A stretch of 64,000 nucleotides of DNA from Psychrobacter sp. BI730 (GCF_013414195.1 NZ_JAATTV010000006.1:124001-188000); one strand, 5' to 3'. Positions 45,700-55,781 are shown, counted from the first letter of the stretch. Made by a program: numbers and translations. The notes: generated by a model from the letters alone, not told the origin.

Positions 45700-46833
45700 T
45701 TAGACGTTTTGCTCACGGATGATATTAAGCATACGACGTAATGGTTCTGCTGCGCCCCATAACAACTGATCACCAACGGTAAAAGCACCTAGATACTCAG
45801 GGCCCATATTAAGCTTACGTAAGCGACCTAGGGCAACAGTTAAGGTGCCAGTCACTGCCACTGGAGTTAGGCGATTCATAGTAGCTTCTTTGTCATCTTC
45901 GACCAAGTCCAACCACTCGTTGCCACTGTTTTTAAGTGCAGCTTCGATTTCTTCTAGCGGAATGTCTTTTTTTAGTTTGATCGTTAAACCTTGCGCATGA
46001 CAACGCATGGCACCGACGCGTACACACATGCCATCGATAGGAATCGTACTGGCTTCATCATTACCTAAGATCTTATTGGTCTCGACGCCGCCTTTCCATT
46101 CCTCTTTTGACTGTTTGTTTTCTAGCTGTGCGTCGATATAAGGAATCAAGCTACCTGCCAGTGGTACACCGAAGTATTGTGTAGGGAAGTCTGCTGAACG
46201 CTGAGTCTGAGCGATTTTTTTATCAATCTCAAGAATAGCACTAGCAGGGTCAGCCAATTCGTCTTGGACGGCATCACGTAACACACCCATGCCATTGATG
46301 AGCTCGCGCATGTTGTTTGCGCCAGAGCCACTAGCGGCTTGGTAAGTCATGGCGCTGACCCATTCGATCCAGCCTTTGTTAAACAGCTCACCGATAGCCA
46401 TCAGCATCAATGATACGGTACAGTTACCACCGATGAAGTCTTTTTTGCCGTTGGCTAAGGCACTATCAATAACGTTACGGTTGACTGGATCAAGAATGAT
46501 AATGCTGTCATCTTTCATACGTAAGGTACTTGCCGCATCAACCCAGTAGCCGTTCCAACCACTATCACGCAATGGTTGATGGACTTTTGACGTATAGTCA
46601 CCACCTTGGCAAGTAATAACGACATCACAAGCAGCAAGTGCTTCAATATCATGAGCGTCTTTTAGTTGGCCGGTTTCAATACCATCGAATTTTGGTGCAT
46701 CACCACCAGCATTACTGGTAGAAAAAAACACGGGTGTGATACCGTTGAAGTCATTTTCTTCCTGCATACGTTGTATCAATACTGACCCTACCATACCGCG
46801 CCAGCCTACCAAACCTACTGTTAAATCACTCAT
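45700..46833 (-). CDS. asd: Aspartate-semialdehyde dehydrogenase
   Basis: Reduces aspartyl phosphate to aspartate semialdehyde, the branch to lysine/diaminopimelate, threonine and methionine. The 377 residues belong to the gammaproteobacterial type. NADP-binding [18 protein letters not shown] opens the protein. The catalytic Cys is in [18 protein letters not shown] near residue 138. [18 protein letters not shown] holds the substrate residues. ATG 46833 has TAGGAT about 9 nt upstream; TTG 46842 is less likely. Confidence 0.97.
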   Translation of the reverse strand: MSDLTVGLVGWRGMVGSVLIQRMQEENDFNGITPVFFSTSNAGGDAPKFDGIETGQLKDAHDIEALAACDVVITCQGGDYTSKVHQPLRDSGWNGYWVDAASTLRMKDDSIIILDPVNRNVIDSALANGKKDFIGGNCTVSLMLMAIGELFNKGWIEWVSAMTYQAASGSGANNMRELINGMGVLRDAVQDELADPASAILEIDKKIAQTQRSADFPTQYFGVPLAGSLIPYIDAQLENKQSKEEWKGGVETNKILGNDEASTIPIDGMCVRVGAMRCHAQGLTIKLKKDIPLEEIEAALKNSGNEWLDLVEDDKEATMNRLTPVAVTGTLTVALGRLRKLNMGPEYLGAFTVGDQLLWGAAEPLRRMLNIIREQNV

Positions 46834-47272
46834 GAAGTTCAATCCTATTTACAATTATTTGTTGCATCGCCAACCGATAACAATGCCGTGAATGGCGCGA
46901 AAAAGCAAGGCGTTTTGGCTATTATTTGGTCGTTTTCCATACACTATTAACTATGTCGACTATAACTTTAAGTTATTACTATTGAAGAGATACTTAGCTA
47001 TCTAACGACCTCAAAAATATAATGTCTAATAAAGCACTCATTACATTGAGTGAGCCAATATTGTAACGTTTTATGATAGTTGTCGCATAATTGAGACTCA
47101 CCAGTAGGCGAGAATCTTCTGAAATGCTAAAGTAAGTCTCAAACACAATTACTCGACGTTAGTTATTTGATGTCAGGCGGGTTACAAACACGATATTTCT
47201 TATCAAACAAAAGCTTAACCAATATACATCATCAGCTCTATCAACACTTTAATCAACGGTTAGTACCTACTT
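46834..47272. other. Divergent intergenic region, asd and EEP gene
   Basis: The 439-bp AT-rich spacer should hold the promoters of asd (minus) and the EEP-family gene (plus). I see no RNA gene, strong hairpin or convincing promoter. The short open frame at 47167 overlaps the next gene in another frame and looks spurious. Confidence 0.5.
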
Positions 47273-48403
47273 ATGGATCTCTCACTATTATATTACGCCT
47301 TACAAGGTCTAGCAGGATTCATCGCCTTTGTCACAATCTGGGGCTGGTTGCCACTGGATAACTGGTGGGTGCGCGGTGTTGAGTTTCCACGTATTCAAAT
47401 AATGGTGCTTGGTATTATTGCTTGGTTTGGCATGTTAGTGTTTTCCTCAGAATGGGAATTAGGGCAGTGGATATTGTTTGTTGTATTGAGCGGTACGTTA
47501 GCATTTCAGCTGAGAATGGTACTGCCATATACTAAGCTATGGAAAAAAGAAGTTCAAAAGGCAAAAGATAAGCCAGAAGGGCAAGCGCATCAAATAAAAA
47601 TCATGGTATCAAACGTATTGACGCCCAATGACGAAACGCAAAAGCTGGTCGATTTAGTTAAGCAAAAGCAGCCTGATATCTTAATTACGTTAGAGAGTGA
47701 TAAGAAATGGGAGCAAGCCTTACAGCAAGTCGAGTCTGACTATCCCTATACCGTGAAAGTGCCACTAGATAATTTATATGGTATGCACTTGTATTCTAAG
47801 CTTGAGCTGATTGATCCTGAAGTTAAGTATTTGATGATAGATGATATACCGTCTATCCATACACAATTGCGTTTGCAAGGAGGCCGCGTCATTTGGTTAT
47901 ATTGCTTGCATCCCATGCCGCCTAGCCCAACTGAAGCTGATAAGTCCACCACACGTGATGCTGAGCTACTCATGGTAGGTAAACATATAAAAGAAAACGA
48001 CCAAACGGCGATACTGGCAGGTGACCTCAATGATGTCGCATGGTCAAAAACTACTCGACGTTTCCAACGTATCTCTGGCCTGCTAGATCCTCGTATTGGT
48101 CGACATTTCATTAATACCTTCCATGTTAAATATCCATTTCTGCGTTGGGCTCTAGACCATATCTTTCATAGTGCCTGCTTTACGGTAGTTGATATTCAGC
48201 GTATGCCATCCGTAGGATCTGATCATTTCCCTGTGATGACTACCTTGCAATATGAGCCAGAAGAGGCAAGCAAGCAAGAAGGCAATGCGCCTACTGCACA
48301 AGCAGAAGATATCCAAGAGACTGATAACAAAATCGAAGAAGGCAAGAAAGAAGGCGAAAAAGTGTCAGAAGAGCACAGACAAGAACAGCGCAGTTTTGGT
48401 TGA
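47273..48403 (+). CDS. Membrane-anchored endonuclease/exonuclease/phosphatase (EEP) family protein
   Basis: The 376 residues start with three transmembrane helices (about 5-22, 38-56 and 63-80). An EEP catalytic domain follows, with the metal and catalytic motifs VSNVLTPN, TLESDKKW, GDLNDVAWS, ALDHIFHS and GSDHFPVMT. A Glu/Lys-rich tail of about 60 residues ends the protein. Related bacterial proteins are annotated as endonuclease or phosphatase; the substrate is unknown. The anchor places the active domain at the membrane. The tail codes for almost only charged and polar residues. Confidence 0.9.
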   Translation: MDLSLLYYALQGLAGFIAFVTIWGWLPLDNWWVRGVEFPRIQIMVLGIIAWFGMLVFSSEWELGQWILFVVLSGTLAFQLRMVLPYTKLWKKEVQKAKDKPEGQAHQIKIMVSNVLTPNDETQKLVDLVKQKQPDILITLESDKKWEQALQQVESDYPYTVKVPLDNLYGMHLYSKLELIDPEVKYLMIDDIPSIHTQLRLQGGRVIWLYCLHPMPPSPTEADKSTTRDAELLMVGKHIKENDQTAILAGDLNDVAWSKTTRRFQRISGLLDPRIGRHFINTFHVKYPFLRWALDHIFHSACFTVVDIQRMPSVGSDHFPVMTTLQYEPEEASKQEGNAPTAQAEDIQETDNKIEEGKKEGEKVSEEHRQEQRSFG

Positions 48404-48443
48404 TAAAAGAGGCCGTTTATTAGCTGTAATGTATAGAGATAAT

Positions 48444-48459
48444 GTAAGCATATGCTTAC
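48444..48459. repeat. 16-bp perfect palindrome
   Basis: GTAAGCAT and ATGCTTAC form a gapless perfect dyad, 41 nt after the EEP stop codon and upstream of the possible small RNA. It could be a regulator binding site; no T-run follows. Confidence 0.5.
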
Positions 48460-48499
48460 GCAAAATAGAGTCTTTAGCTTCTATCGGCACCAAATTCAT

Positions 48500-48698
48500 T
48501 GGCCTATAATACATCCATCAACACAAGGATACGCATGGATGTAGTGTTGAGACAGTATCAATAAAAGCACAGGTCAGCCCGCTGTCTTATATAATACTGT
48601 TAAATGACTTAGGATGAGTCAGCACGGAAGAGAGATAATAACAATAACACGAAGTATTGAAACCCTGAACCAATCGCCCTAGGTTCGGGGTTTTTCTT
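48500..48698 (+). ncRNA. Possible small RNA upstream of its own terminator (tentative)
   Basis: This ORF-free stretch ends in a clear plus-strand terminator, 258 bp past the EEP stop and facing the surA gene. TATAAT boxes occur at 48505-48510 and 48590-48595, but neither has a good -35. An A-rich segment of four AAN triplets (AATAACAATAACA, 48637-48649) precedes the terminator. Such a motif can bind Hfq/Crc in pseudomonads. The boundaries are guesses; it may simply be the long 3' UTR of the EEP gene. Confidence 0.3.
48661..48698 (+). terminator. Intrinsic terminator, plus strand
   Basis: CCCTGAACC and GGTTCGGGG form a 9-bp stem with one G-T pair and a 10-nt loop, followed by TTTTTC. It ends either the EEP transcript or an independent small RNA. 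Confidence 0.85.
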
Positions 48699-48784
48699 TG
48701 TGTGGATTTTGGTTTATCAAGATGTAAACTATTTAACTTTGAGATTTTCTCATCAAAGCTTTCTGTTAAATATTTGACTGCGCA

Positions 48785-48828
48785 AAATAAAGAAGGGTAT
48801 ATGCCATTGCATATACCCTTCTTTATTT
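48785..48828. terminator. Long perfect hairpin, terminator of surA
   Basis: AAATAAAGAAGGGTATATGC is followed by loop CATT and its exact 20-bp reverse complement. A and T tracts at the ends allow termination in both directions. It lies 52 bp past the surA stop. Confidence 0.85.
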
Positions 48829-48880
48829 AAATCGATTCAATATTCTAGCTAACTTAATACTATTAGCTTATTGCAACATA

Positions 48881-50272
48881 TCAGCCAAGTATCTGAATAT
48901 AAGCGCCAGCACGTAGCTCTTGTAACCAGTCTTCTTGAGCTTGTGGTGCTAGGCGTTGATACAATGCTTGACGCGCCATATTGCGACGATATTGCTCGCT
49001 AATATCTTGATCGCGCTTACCGTCGACTTTTAGGATATGCCAACCAAACTGTGTCTTGAATGGCGCAGAGTAATCGCCAACCGCCGTATTCTTCATTGTG
49101 GCTTCAAATGGACCAACCATATCTTCTTCGCTAACCCAATCAAGATCACCGCCACGTCCCGCAGAACCTGGGTCGTCTGAATACGTTGAGGCTAAGCTAG
49201 CAAAGTCAGCGCCGCCACGAAGCTGCTCGTATAGATCATTGATTTTTTGTTCAGCAAGCGCGTCAGTCTGTAGGTCATCGACTTTGACTAGAATATGGCG
49301 AGTATGCCATTGTGGTATCAGCATCGTATTGCTGGCTTTTTTATCAGCAAGCTTGATGATATCAATCCCTTCAGGAGTCAATAGTGGCTCGCTTACAGTA
49401 CCAACGTCTAGCTTGGTAATTTTGCTAGACAGCTCTGTCGGTAACGAGGCTGCCTTGTGAAAGCCCATATCTCCACCTTGCAATGGAATCGGATAGCTAC
49501 CTTGGCTAGCAGCAACGGCTTCAGCGACGTTGACATTTGGCTCAAGCAAACGCGTACGTAATGCTTGCGCGACTTTTAATGCTTCTTCACGTTGAGCGGC
49601 CGATAGGCGACTATAGTCATCTATATAAGGCACACGTACGTGAATGGTTTGATATTCGCTTTGATTCAGACGTTTGGCTTCAGGGGAGGCCAAAAATGCA
49701 TCAATGTCTTGCTCGCTAATACGTACTCGGCGAGTAATTTGACGCTGCTGAAGCGCTTGGATAGAAGCCTCTTCGATCAGTTTGGCACGTAGATTGGCAT
49801 AACTACCAGGTTGTGCGGCATCTAGACGTTGCTGCAATGCTGCGATGCTATTAAGGCCTTCAGCTTGAGCGATTTGACCAAGACGTTGATTGATCTCTGC
49901 TTCATCAGCAGACAGTCCCGCACGTTTGACCATAGACAGTTGTAGTTCACGCAAAATAAGCGCGTTTAACACTTCAGACTGTAGTTGTGCTGAGTTTGCG
50001 ATAGGCTCACCAGCAGTTTTGGCACGTGCTTGAGTTTGCTCGATAGCATCAACCAGTTCGCTTTTTAAGATAGCATTTTCATTGACTAGGGCAATAATAC
50101 CGTCTGTGCTATTGGCTGGCGTCAAGCGATCAACTGAGCTTTGCGCAGCAGAAGTAGAAGCTTGAGCCGCTGCAGGTTTGACAGTAGCAGCGTTGGCACT
50201 TAACGCAAGCGTAAGGCCTGCCATAGATAGCAATACTGCTCTGCTAGTCTGACGTAAAGAAAAAAATCTCAT
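48881..50272 (-). CDS. surA: Periplasmic chaperone and peptidyl-prolyl isomerase SurA
   Basis: Escorts outer-membrane proteins such as LptD to BamA. The protein has 463 residues from ATG 50272 (GAGGAG just upstream), giving the signal peptide MRFFSLRQTSRAVLLSMAGL that ends ANAA. A SurA N-terminal chaperone domain (about 65-175) is followed by two parvulin-like PPIC domains. The second is the more canonical (WHTRHILVKVDDL, GRGGDLDWVSEEDM and TQFGWHILKVDGKR). It is 156 nt downstream of lptD on the same strand. Confidence 0.96.
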   Translation of the reverse strand: MRFFSLRQTSRAVLLSMAGLTLALSANAATVKPAAAQASTSAAQSSVDRLTPANSTDGIIALVNENAILKSELVDAIEQTQARAKTAGEPIANSAQLQSEVLNALILRELQLSMVKRAGLSADEAEINQRLGQIAQAEGLNSIAALQQRLDAAQPGSYANLRAKLIEEASIQALQQRQITRRVRISEQDIDAFLASPEAKRLNQSEYQTIHVRVPYIDDYSRLSAAQREEALKVAQALRTRLLEPNVNVAEAVAASQGSYPIPLQGGDMGFHKAASLPTELSSKITKLDVGTVSEPLLTPEGIDIIKLADKKASNTMLIPQWHTRHILVKVDDLQTDALAEQKINDLYEQLRGGADFASLASTYSDDPGSAGRGGDLDWVSEEDMVGPFEATMKNTAVGDYSAPFKTQFGWHILKVDGKRDQDISEQYRRNMARQALYQRLAPQAQEDWLQELRAGAYIQILG

Positions 50273-50428
50273 GATGCTCCTCATCAATGTCATTGCATCG
50301 GATGGTAGTCGGTCAACTCTATCCAATACTCTTAATAATAAAATATTCGACAGCGTTTCCCATAATAGGGGTTCAAATAGTGTCTTATAAATATTTACGT
50401 AAATAACTCTAATCTAGCAAAAAACTGG

Positions 50429-53400
50429 TTAGTCTTTCCATGCCGTCTGTACAGGTTCAAAGCCCAAAATCTTATCAGCAAGCAATCGTGTCAAGCGGCT
50501 ACTACCGCTGCCAAGACCATTTAATCTAACTTCTGCCATAATAGCTTGTGTTGGCTCGTCTTTTACGTTTAGGTCATTGTAATAGCGGCGACCATAAACA
50601 GCAAAGCCGAAACAGCAGTCTTCATAATCAACGCCAATGAGTGAATCAAGCATTCTGTCGCTGTTCAGGTCATATTGACCTTGAGCCAATATTCGCCAGC
50701 TGTTATTGATAGGGAAAACAGCGGAAGCTGTAAACGCGGATAGTGGCAACTGCTCGGTATTGTCATCACGCTGACGTTTGACATAGCCCACATTAAATAA
50801 ACTATTATTTGATGGTTGATAACGTAGTTCAGTCGTAATGTAGTTCAAATCATAATTACTGGTTAGGGCACCGCTAACATCAACCCAAAAATTATTATAA
50901 GGCTGAGTGCTGGTATCCCATACCATACCTGAAGAAGACGAGGTAAAAACAGGCTGATCGTCATCAAGTGTTACACGTCCATCATCTAGATAGAACTGTT
51001 CTGCAATGCTACCATCAAAACGTGTCACACCCGTTGCATCGATGTAACGATAATTGACACCAGGCGTAATAGAATGCAAATCCTGCAAACGATCATGACC
51101 TAAGAACCAACTGTCCGAAAACAGCTGCTCATAGTTAATAGAGGCAATACGCGTATTAAAGTTAGGAATGTCGTTTTGGTTCTTATACGGTGAATACGTA
51201 TATTTTACGCGTGGACTAAGTAAACGATAGCCGCCCATCGTATCGTCAAACGCACCAAATGGTGAGCCCGCTTGATAGAAGTGTAGACCTGCATCGATAC
51301 TAGCTTGCGGAACAAATACAGATTGACTGCCATCTTCTTCACTAAGCTGATTATCTTCTAAGCTATCTTCATCATATGACGTATATAGATGCTGCAAGCT
51401 CAGCTTAGGTTTGATATAACCCCAAGAGGTTTCCATCGGATAGGCAGCACTCAGTTTATTATAAATACGTGCGCCACTTTTTTCGTTTTCAGAACCATCA
51501 TCGATAGATTTTTTGAAGTATGCAGAATCATGAATACCAGTGATATCGAAGCGCTCAGCCCAAGGCAGGCGATAATTTAATTTGAGCTGTGGCAAGCGTG
51601 AATACGGCTTGTCTTTGTCTTCTAACGCTTCACCGCTATCAGTGAAAGCATCTAAAGTCTGGAAGGTTTCGACCTTTAGTTCACCATCGACATAATCATT
51701 GTAATAATTGACGCGGGCACGACGTGGCAAGTTTATGGTGCTGTCTGACAAGCCCAACGTATCAAAATCATTAAGGTAATCGGCATCTGATACATAGTTG
51801 TATTCAGCGTCAGCGCTTAATCGTGGAACGCTTTTCGACGACCAAGTGTGGTCATAAAACAAGCTGGTACGATCTTCGTCGTCATACTCTTTATCGTTTG
51901 GTAAGTATGAACCGTTTAAAATACCTTCCCCATAATTCTCAGTCAGATAACGGAACTCACCTGATAGCATCGGGTTACGGTCAGTATAAATATGCGTGTT
52001 AAGAGTGGCATCATAGTTAGGTGCTAAGTTGAAATAATAAGGAATATCAACTTCAAGACCGCTTTCACTACTGACACTGGCACTTGGTAATAAAAATCCA
52101 CTACTACGGCGACTGTCTATCGGGAAGTTAAAGTAGGGAAGATAAAATACGGGTATATCAGCCACACGGAAAGTAGTGTTATACGCTTCGCCGCGTCCTG
52201 TATCGGTATTTAGATCGATACTTTTGGCTTCAAACTGCCATTTACGATTGGTAGGTGGACAGGTACTAAACATAACCTGATCCAGCTCGTATTCACTCTC
52301 GTTAGGTTTGTTTAAGCGTTTGGCATAGCCGTGCGCTTGTAGACCGACACTGGCAAACGCCACATCATTGGCCGTTGATTGACCAGTCTCAGTATTGTAA
52401 TTCAAGCTGTCTGCAACGCCAATTAGGCCGCCTTGTGCCGCTCTATCATTAAAGCTGGCTTGGCCGTTATTCGTAGCTGCATTGTTTGTAGAGACGTTGC
52501 TTGTACGCTGTCCAGTCGCATTATCTGTAAACATGACTTTGCCTTGAGCAGCTGCAACGCCATTGCTCAAGTCAATCATGACTTTTTCTGCTTCGATATG
52601 CTGAGTGCCTTGGTCAATTTTTACATTGCCTGAGAGCTCAGCGTAATTCACGTTATTGTAATAACCGTAATCAGACTCGGTAAATAAAGGGGCTTGATTG
52701 TTCGGAACGCTAGCCACATTTGGTGCTGGTTGTCCGTTTGCCGTACCAGCTTCGTTTACAGCGCGTTGATAATTAGGGTTACTCTGCGGATATACCCATT
52801 GACCTTCACAGCGCTGGGCACTGTCCACGGCATTTGGCAACAGACGCAAATCTCTACCGACCTTTGGAATCGTCTGTGCAGCAGGCATCGCATTATTATG
52901 AGTATTGTTCGCTTCAGTATTGATAGCCTCATTGTTTAATGTTGACGCATCGGTATCTGGCGTTAGCTCATAAAACTCTGCTAAGCGCATTAGACTGGCT
53001 TGAATACTCTTATCATTAAGATCTAGCTTGCCATTGTCAGTTGTTATCGCTTTAGGAACAAAGGCACTGCTATCTGGTGTATCAATGCTTGCTTGGTTGT
53101 TAGTTTCTGTATTTAAATTAGCAGTATTAGAAACTTCGTTGCTAAAAGCTTCAGAGTCAGCAGCCTCATTAATATCTGTGATATCTAGGTCATTGTTCTC
53201 AGAGAATCTGCTATCTAACGCAGTATCATTTAATAAAGTAGCGTTGTTCGTATTAGCAGAATTAGCATCGTCTGGATAGCTATCATTTAGAATATCTGCT
53301 TCTTGATAGCCCTCATTACTTTGAGTACGACTAATACTATTGGCGTCAGTCGCCACACTATTAGACGCATAGCTGCCTGTACTGTCCGTAGTGAGTGGTT

Positions 53401-53518
53401 CAGTTTTTTGCGTATTGGCATCACCAATGGCAGCACTGACAGTTAGGCTAGATAAACCTAAGGCACCAAATAAGATCAAGCGGATGCTTTGGTAAAGCGG
53501 AGAATATAACAAGGGCAC
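50429..53518 (-). CDS. lptD: LPS-assembly protein LptD
   Basis: Outer-membrane barrel that inserts lipooligosaccharide into the outer leaflet with LptE. It has 1029 residues, against 784 in E. coli. After the signal peptide (ending VSAAIG) comes a low-complexity stretch of about 180 residues rich in Asn, Thr, Asp and Ser, then the OstA/LptA-like domain and the barrel. Cys are at about 237 (CEGQW), 420 (STCPPTNRKW) and a consecutive pair near 967 (EDCCFGF), matching the E. coli two-plus-pair disulfide layout. It is divergent from amgK. Confidence 0.96.
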   Translation of the reverse strand: MPLLYSPLYQSIRLILFGALGLSSLTVSAAIGDANTQKTEPLTTDSTGSYASNSVATDANSISRTQSNEGYQEADILNDSYPDDANSANTNNATLLNDTALDSRFSENNDLDITDINEAADSEAFSNEVSNTANLNTETNNQASIDTPDSSAFVPKAITTDNGKLDLNDKSIQASLMRLAEFYELTPDTDASTLNNEAINTEANNTHNNAMPAAQTIPKVGRDLRLLPNAVDSAQRCEGQWVYPQSNPNYQRAVNEAGTANGQPAPNVASVPNNQAPLFTESDYGYYNNVNYAELSGNVKIDQGTQHIEAEKVMIDLSNGVAAAQGKVMFTDNATGQRTSNVSTNNAATNNGQASFNDRAAQGGLIGVADSLNYNTETGQSTANDVAFASVGLQAHGYAKRLNKPNESEYELDQVMFSTCPPTNRKWQFEAKSIDLNTDTGRGEAYNTTFRVADIPVFYLPYFNFPIDSRRSSGFLLPSASVSSESGLEVDIPYYFNLAPNYDATLNTHIYTDRNPMLSGEFRYLTENYGEGILNGSYLPNDKEYDDEDRTSLFYDHTWSSKSVPRLSADAEYNYVSDADYLNDFDTLGLSDSTINLPRRARVNYYNDYVDGELKVETFQTLDAFTDSGEALEDKDKPYSRLPQLKLNYRLPWAERFDITGIHDSAYFKKSIDDGSENEKSGARIYNKLSAAYPMETSWGYIKPKLSLQHLYTSYDEDSLEDNQLSEEDGSQSVFVPQASIDAGLHFYQAGSPFGAFDDTMGGYRLLSPRVKYTYSPYKNQNDIPNFNTRIASINYEQLFSDSWFLGHDRLQDLHSITPGVNYRYIDATGVTRFDGSIAEQFYLDDGRVTLDDDQPVFTSSSSGMVWDTSTQPYNNFWVDVSGALTSNYDLNYITTELRYQPSNNSLFNVGYVKRQRDDNTEQLPLSAFTASAVFPINNSWRILAQGQYDLNSDRMLDSLIGVDYEDCCFGFAVYGRRYYNDLNVKDEPTQAIMAEVRLNGLGSGSSRLTRLLADKILGFEPVQTAWKD

Positions 53519-53884
53519 ACCTATGATTGCAGAGCTTATTGGATTGCATGACTGAGTTTAGTAGCGGTATCACCGAACGACATAAAGCAGTGAACGAGCG
53601 ACTAAAATATGACTAATGTATTCTCAAAAATTTGGATGTTTTACATATAATGACGACTAATCATAGTCAAAAAAAACCAAATCAGCTACACTATTTACCA
53701 AAATTTATAATATAGCCATGCTGATTTTTAAGTAGCGATAGCGATTCTATCCGACATCAAGTATTGAATGATATAGCAATACGTTTGTGGCAGCTTGTAT
53801 AGCACCGCCGCATATCGCTATTTTAGCAAGTATTTGTCAGACTTATCACTACTTTAATTATTTATGACTTATATTTAACCAGCG
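53519..53884. other. Divergent intergenic region, lptD and amgK
   Basis: The 366-bp AT-rich spacer must hold promoters for both lptD (minus) and amgK (plus). I found only a small 14-bp inverted repeat, GACTA-ATCA-TAGTC, and no convincing promoter or RNA gene. Confidence 0.5.
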
Positions 53885-54997
53885 ATGCCTAATATGACTG
53901 ACAAAATGACTTTAGAGACTGATATGATCGATGAAAATAACAACCGCCAACAGCAATTAGAACAATGGTTACAGCAAGTATTTTTAGATCAAACATTTAG
54001 TCTAGATAGCTTACCTGGTGACGCTAGTGCCCGCCGATATCATCGTATCGAACTATCAGAGACAGACAAAAGCGCCAACAAGCATTATATCGTCATGGAC
54101 TCTGCTGACGAGCAAGATGCGATGCTGCAGTTTATCAATGTCGCTAAGCTGATGGCACCTGCTGTCAACGTGCCGACTCTGACTGCACAAAATGTAGAAA
54201 AAGGATTTTTGGTATTACAAGATTTTGGCACAGTAGAATTTGCCCATTTGCTTATCGATGCAACCGCAGACCAAATCAATGACTACTATCAGCTAGCAAT
54301 GCAGACATTAGTCGCGCTCCAAACGGTACCAGTAGAAACGGCAAAGTCGCAACACCAGCTGCCAGATTATGACACAGCACTATTAGACCGCGAGATGGAT
54401 TTATTTAGCGAATGGTTTATGCCTTATATTGGTGTCGCGCTAAATGAGCAGGTTTGGGGAAACCTAAAAACAGCGTTAATGAATGAGATTTTGCGACAGC
54501 CACAAGTGGTGGTCCATCGTGATTATCACAGCCGCAACCTTATGCAAGATCAAGCAGATCAATCAAAGTTGGGCGTGATTGATTTTCAAGATGCCGTCAT
54601 TGGTTCGTATGCTTATGATTTAGTGTCGTTAGTCCGCGATGCTTATGTTGAGTGGTCAGAGAGCCAAATATCTGCATGGATTAATGATTTTTGGCAGCTA
54701 CAAAAACAAAAAGCACTAACCACTGCTGACAGCGCGGTGCAGTTTGAAAACGATGTAAATGTCATAGGCGTACAACGTCACCTAAAGGTATTAGGGATTT
54801 TTATTCGTTTGTCCGAGCGCGATGGCAAAGACCGCTATTTGGCGGATATTCCTAAAGTCATGCGTGATTTGATTATTGAATTAAACTGTCTTGCCGAACA
54901 TGGCAATGATGAACTAAAGCAATCAGTTATATCGTTTAATCAATGGCTACAAGAGGCAGTGCTACCTGCTTATAAAGAGAAGTTTGCTTCAGCGTAG
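53885..54997 (+). CDS. amgK: N-acetylmuramate / N-acetylglucosamine anomeric kinase AmgK
   Basis: Phosphorylates C1 of recycled MurNAc and GlcNAc; with MurU it bypasses de novo UDP-MurNAc synthesis and so affects fosfomycin tolerance in pseudomonads. The 370 residues have the aminoglycoside-phosphotransferase fold: LPGDASARRYHRI at the N-terminus, the catalytic loop VVHRDYHSRNLM near residue 213 and metal-binding GVIDFQDAVIGSYAYDL. A second ATG at 53894 is possible. Its position beside murU and divergent from lptD-surA matches the Pseudomonas arrangement. Confidence 0.94.
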   Translation: MPNMTDKMTLETDMIDENNNRQQQLEQWLQQVFLDQTFSLDSLPGDASARRYHRIELSETDKSANKHYIVMDSADEQDAMLQFINVAKLMAPAVNVPTLTAQNVEKGFLVLQDFGTVEFAHLLIDATADQINDYYQLAMQTLVALQTVPVETAKSQHQLPDYDTALLDREMDLFSEWFMPYIGVALNEQVWGNLKTALMNEILRQPQVVVHRDYHSRNLMQDQADQSKLGVIDFQDAVIGSYAYDLVSLVRDAYVEWSESQISAWINDFWQLQKQKALTTADSAVQFENDVNVIGVQRHLKVLGIFIRLSERDGKDRYLADIPKVMRDLIIELNCLAEHGNDELKQSVISFNQWLQEAVLPAYKEKFASA

Positions 54998-55043
54998 ATG
55001 ACGCTCAGCTAAATTAATTTAAATAATAAAGATAGGAGCGCAG

Positions 55044-55781
55044 ATGTCTACCTCTACGATTACACAAGCCATGATTTTGGCAGCGGGCAAGGGCACACGC
55101 CTACGTCCATTAACGCTTGAGACGCCCAAGCCTTTGGTTGAAGTCGCAGGTCAACCGCTTATTGTATGGCATATTAAAGCACTAAAAGCAGCAGGCATTA
55201 CCGATATCACGGTCAATGCATCATGGTTGGCAGATAAACTAATGGACGCCTTAGGTGACGGTTCACAGTATGGCGTAAAACTGCATTGGTCAATAGAAGA
55301 CGATGAACCACTTGAGACCGCAGGCGGCATTTTTCAAGCATTACAATCAGGTAAGCTAAAGGATGAGCCGTTCATTCTGGTCAATTCTGATGTCTGGACT
55401 ACCTATGACTTCTCTCAATTAACAGACTATACATTGGGAGCGGATCAGCGCGCGCACTTGTTATTGATTGATAATCCAGAGCACAATAATGGTGGTGATT
55501 TCGCCATCAATAACGGTCTTGCTAGTGAGCAGCCGGTGGGCGATGCAGATAAGTATACCTTCGCTGGTATTAGCGTAATGTCACCAAAATTGGTAGAGGG
55601 GCTGGTATCAGGACAGCCTGCTGCATTGGCACCACTACTAAAGCAAGCAATGATAAAGTTTCAGATTACTGCTGAAGTGACGACAGATAATTGGATAGAC
55701 GTGGGGACACCTGAGCGTCTAACACAGGTTAATGAGTTTATCGAACAGAATGATATCGAGCATGCAGGTAAACCAAACTGA
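55044..55781 (+). CDS. murU: MurNAc-1-phosphate uridylyltransferase MurU
   Basis: Makes UDP-MurNAc from MurNAc-1-phosphate and UTP, completing the AmgK-MurU recycling route. The 245 residues have a nucleotidyltransferase fold: MILAAGKGTRLRPLTLETPK (pyrophosphorylase signature), ETAGGIFQAL, NSDVWTTYD with the metal-binding Asp, and TDNWIDVGTPERLTQVN at the C-terminus. TAGGAG lies about 7 nt before the ATG. It is 46 nt after amgK, so the two are co-transcribed, and a terminator follows. Confidence 0.95.
   Translation: MSTSTITQAMILAAGKGTRLRPLTLETPKPLVEVAGQPLIVWHIKALKAAGITDITVNASWLADKLMDALGDGSQYGVKLHWSIEDDEPLETAGGIFQALQSGKLKDEPFILVNSDVWTTYDFSQLTDYTLGADQRAHLLLIDNPEHNNGGDFAINNGLASEQPVGDADKYTFAGISVMSPKLVEGLVSGQPAALAPLLKQAMIKFQITAEVTTDNWIDVGTPERLTQVNEFIEQNDIEHAGKPN

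Noticed and set aside
47167..47361. 64-codon ORF before the EEP gene
   Set aside because: It overlaps the start of the EEP gene in another frame, has no ribosome-binding site and shows no plausible protein features.
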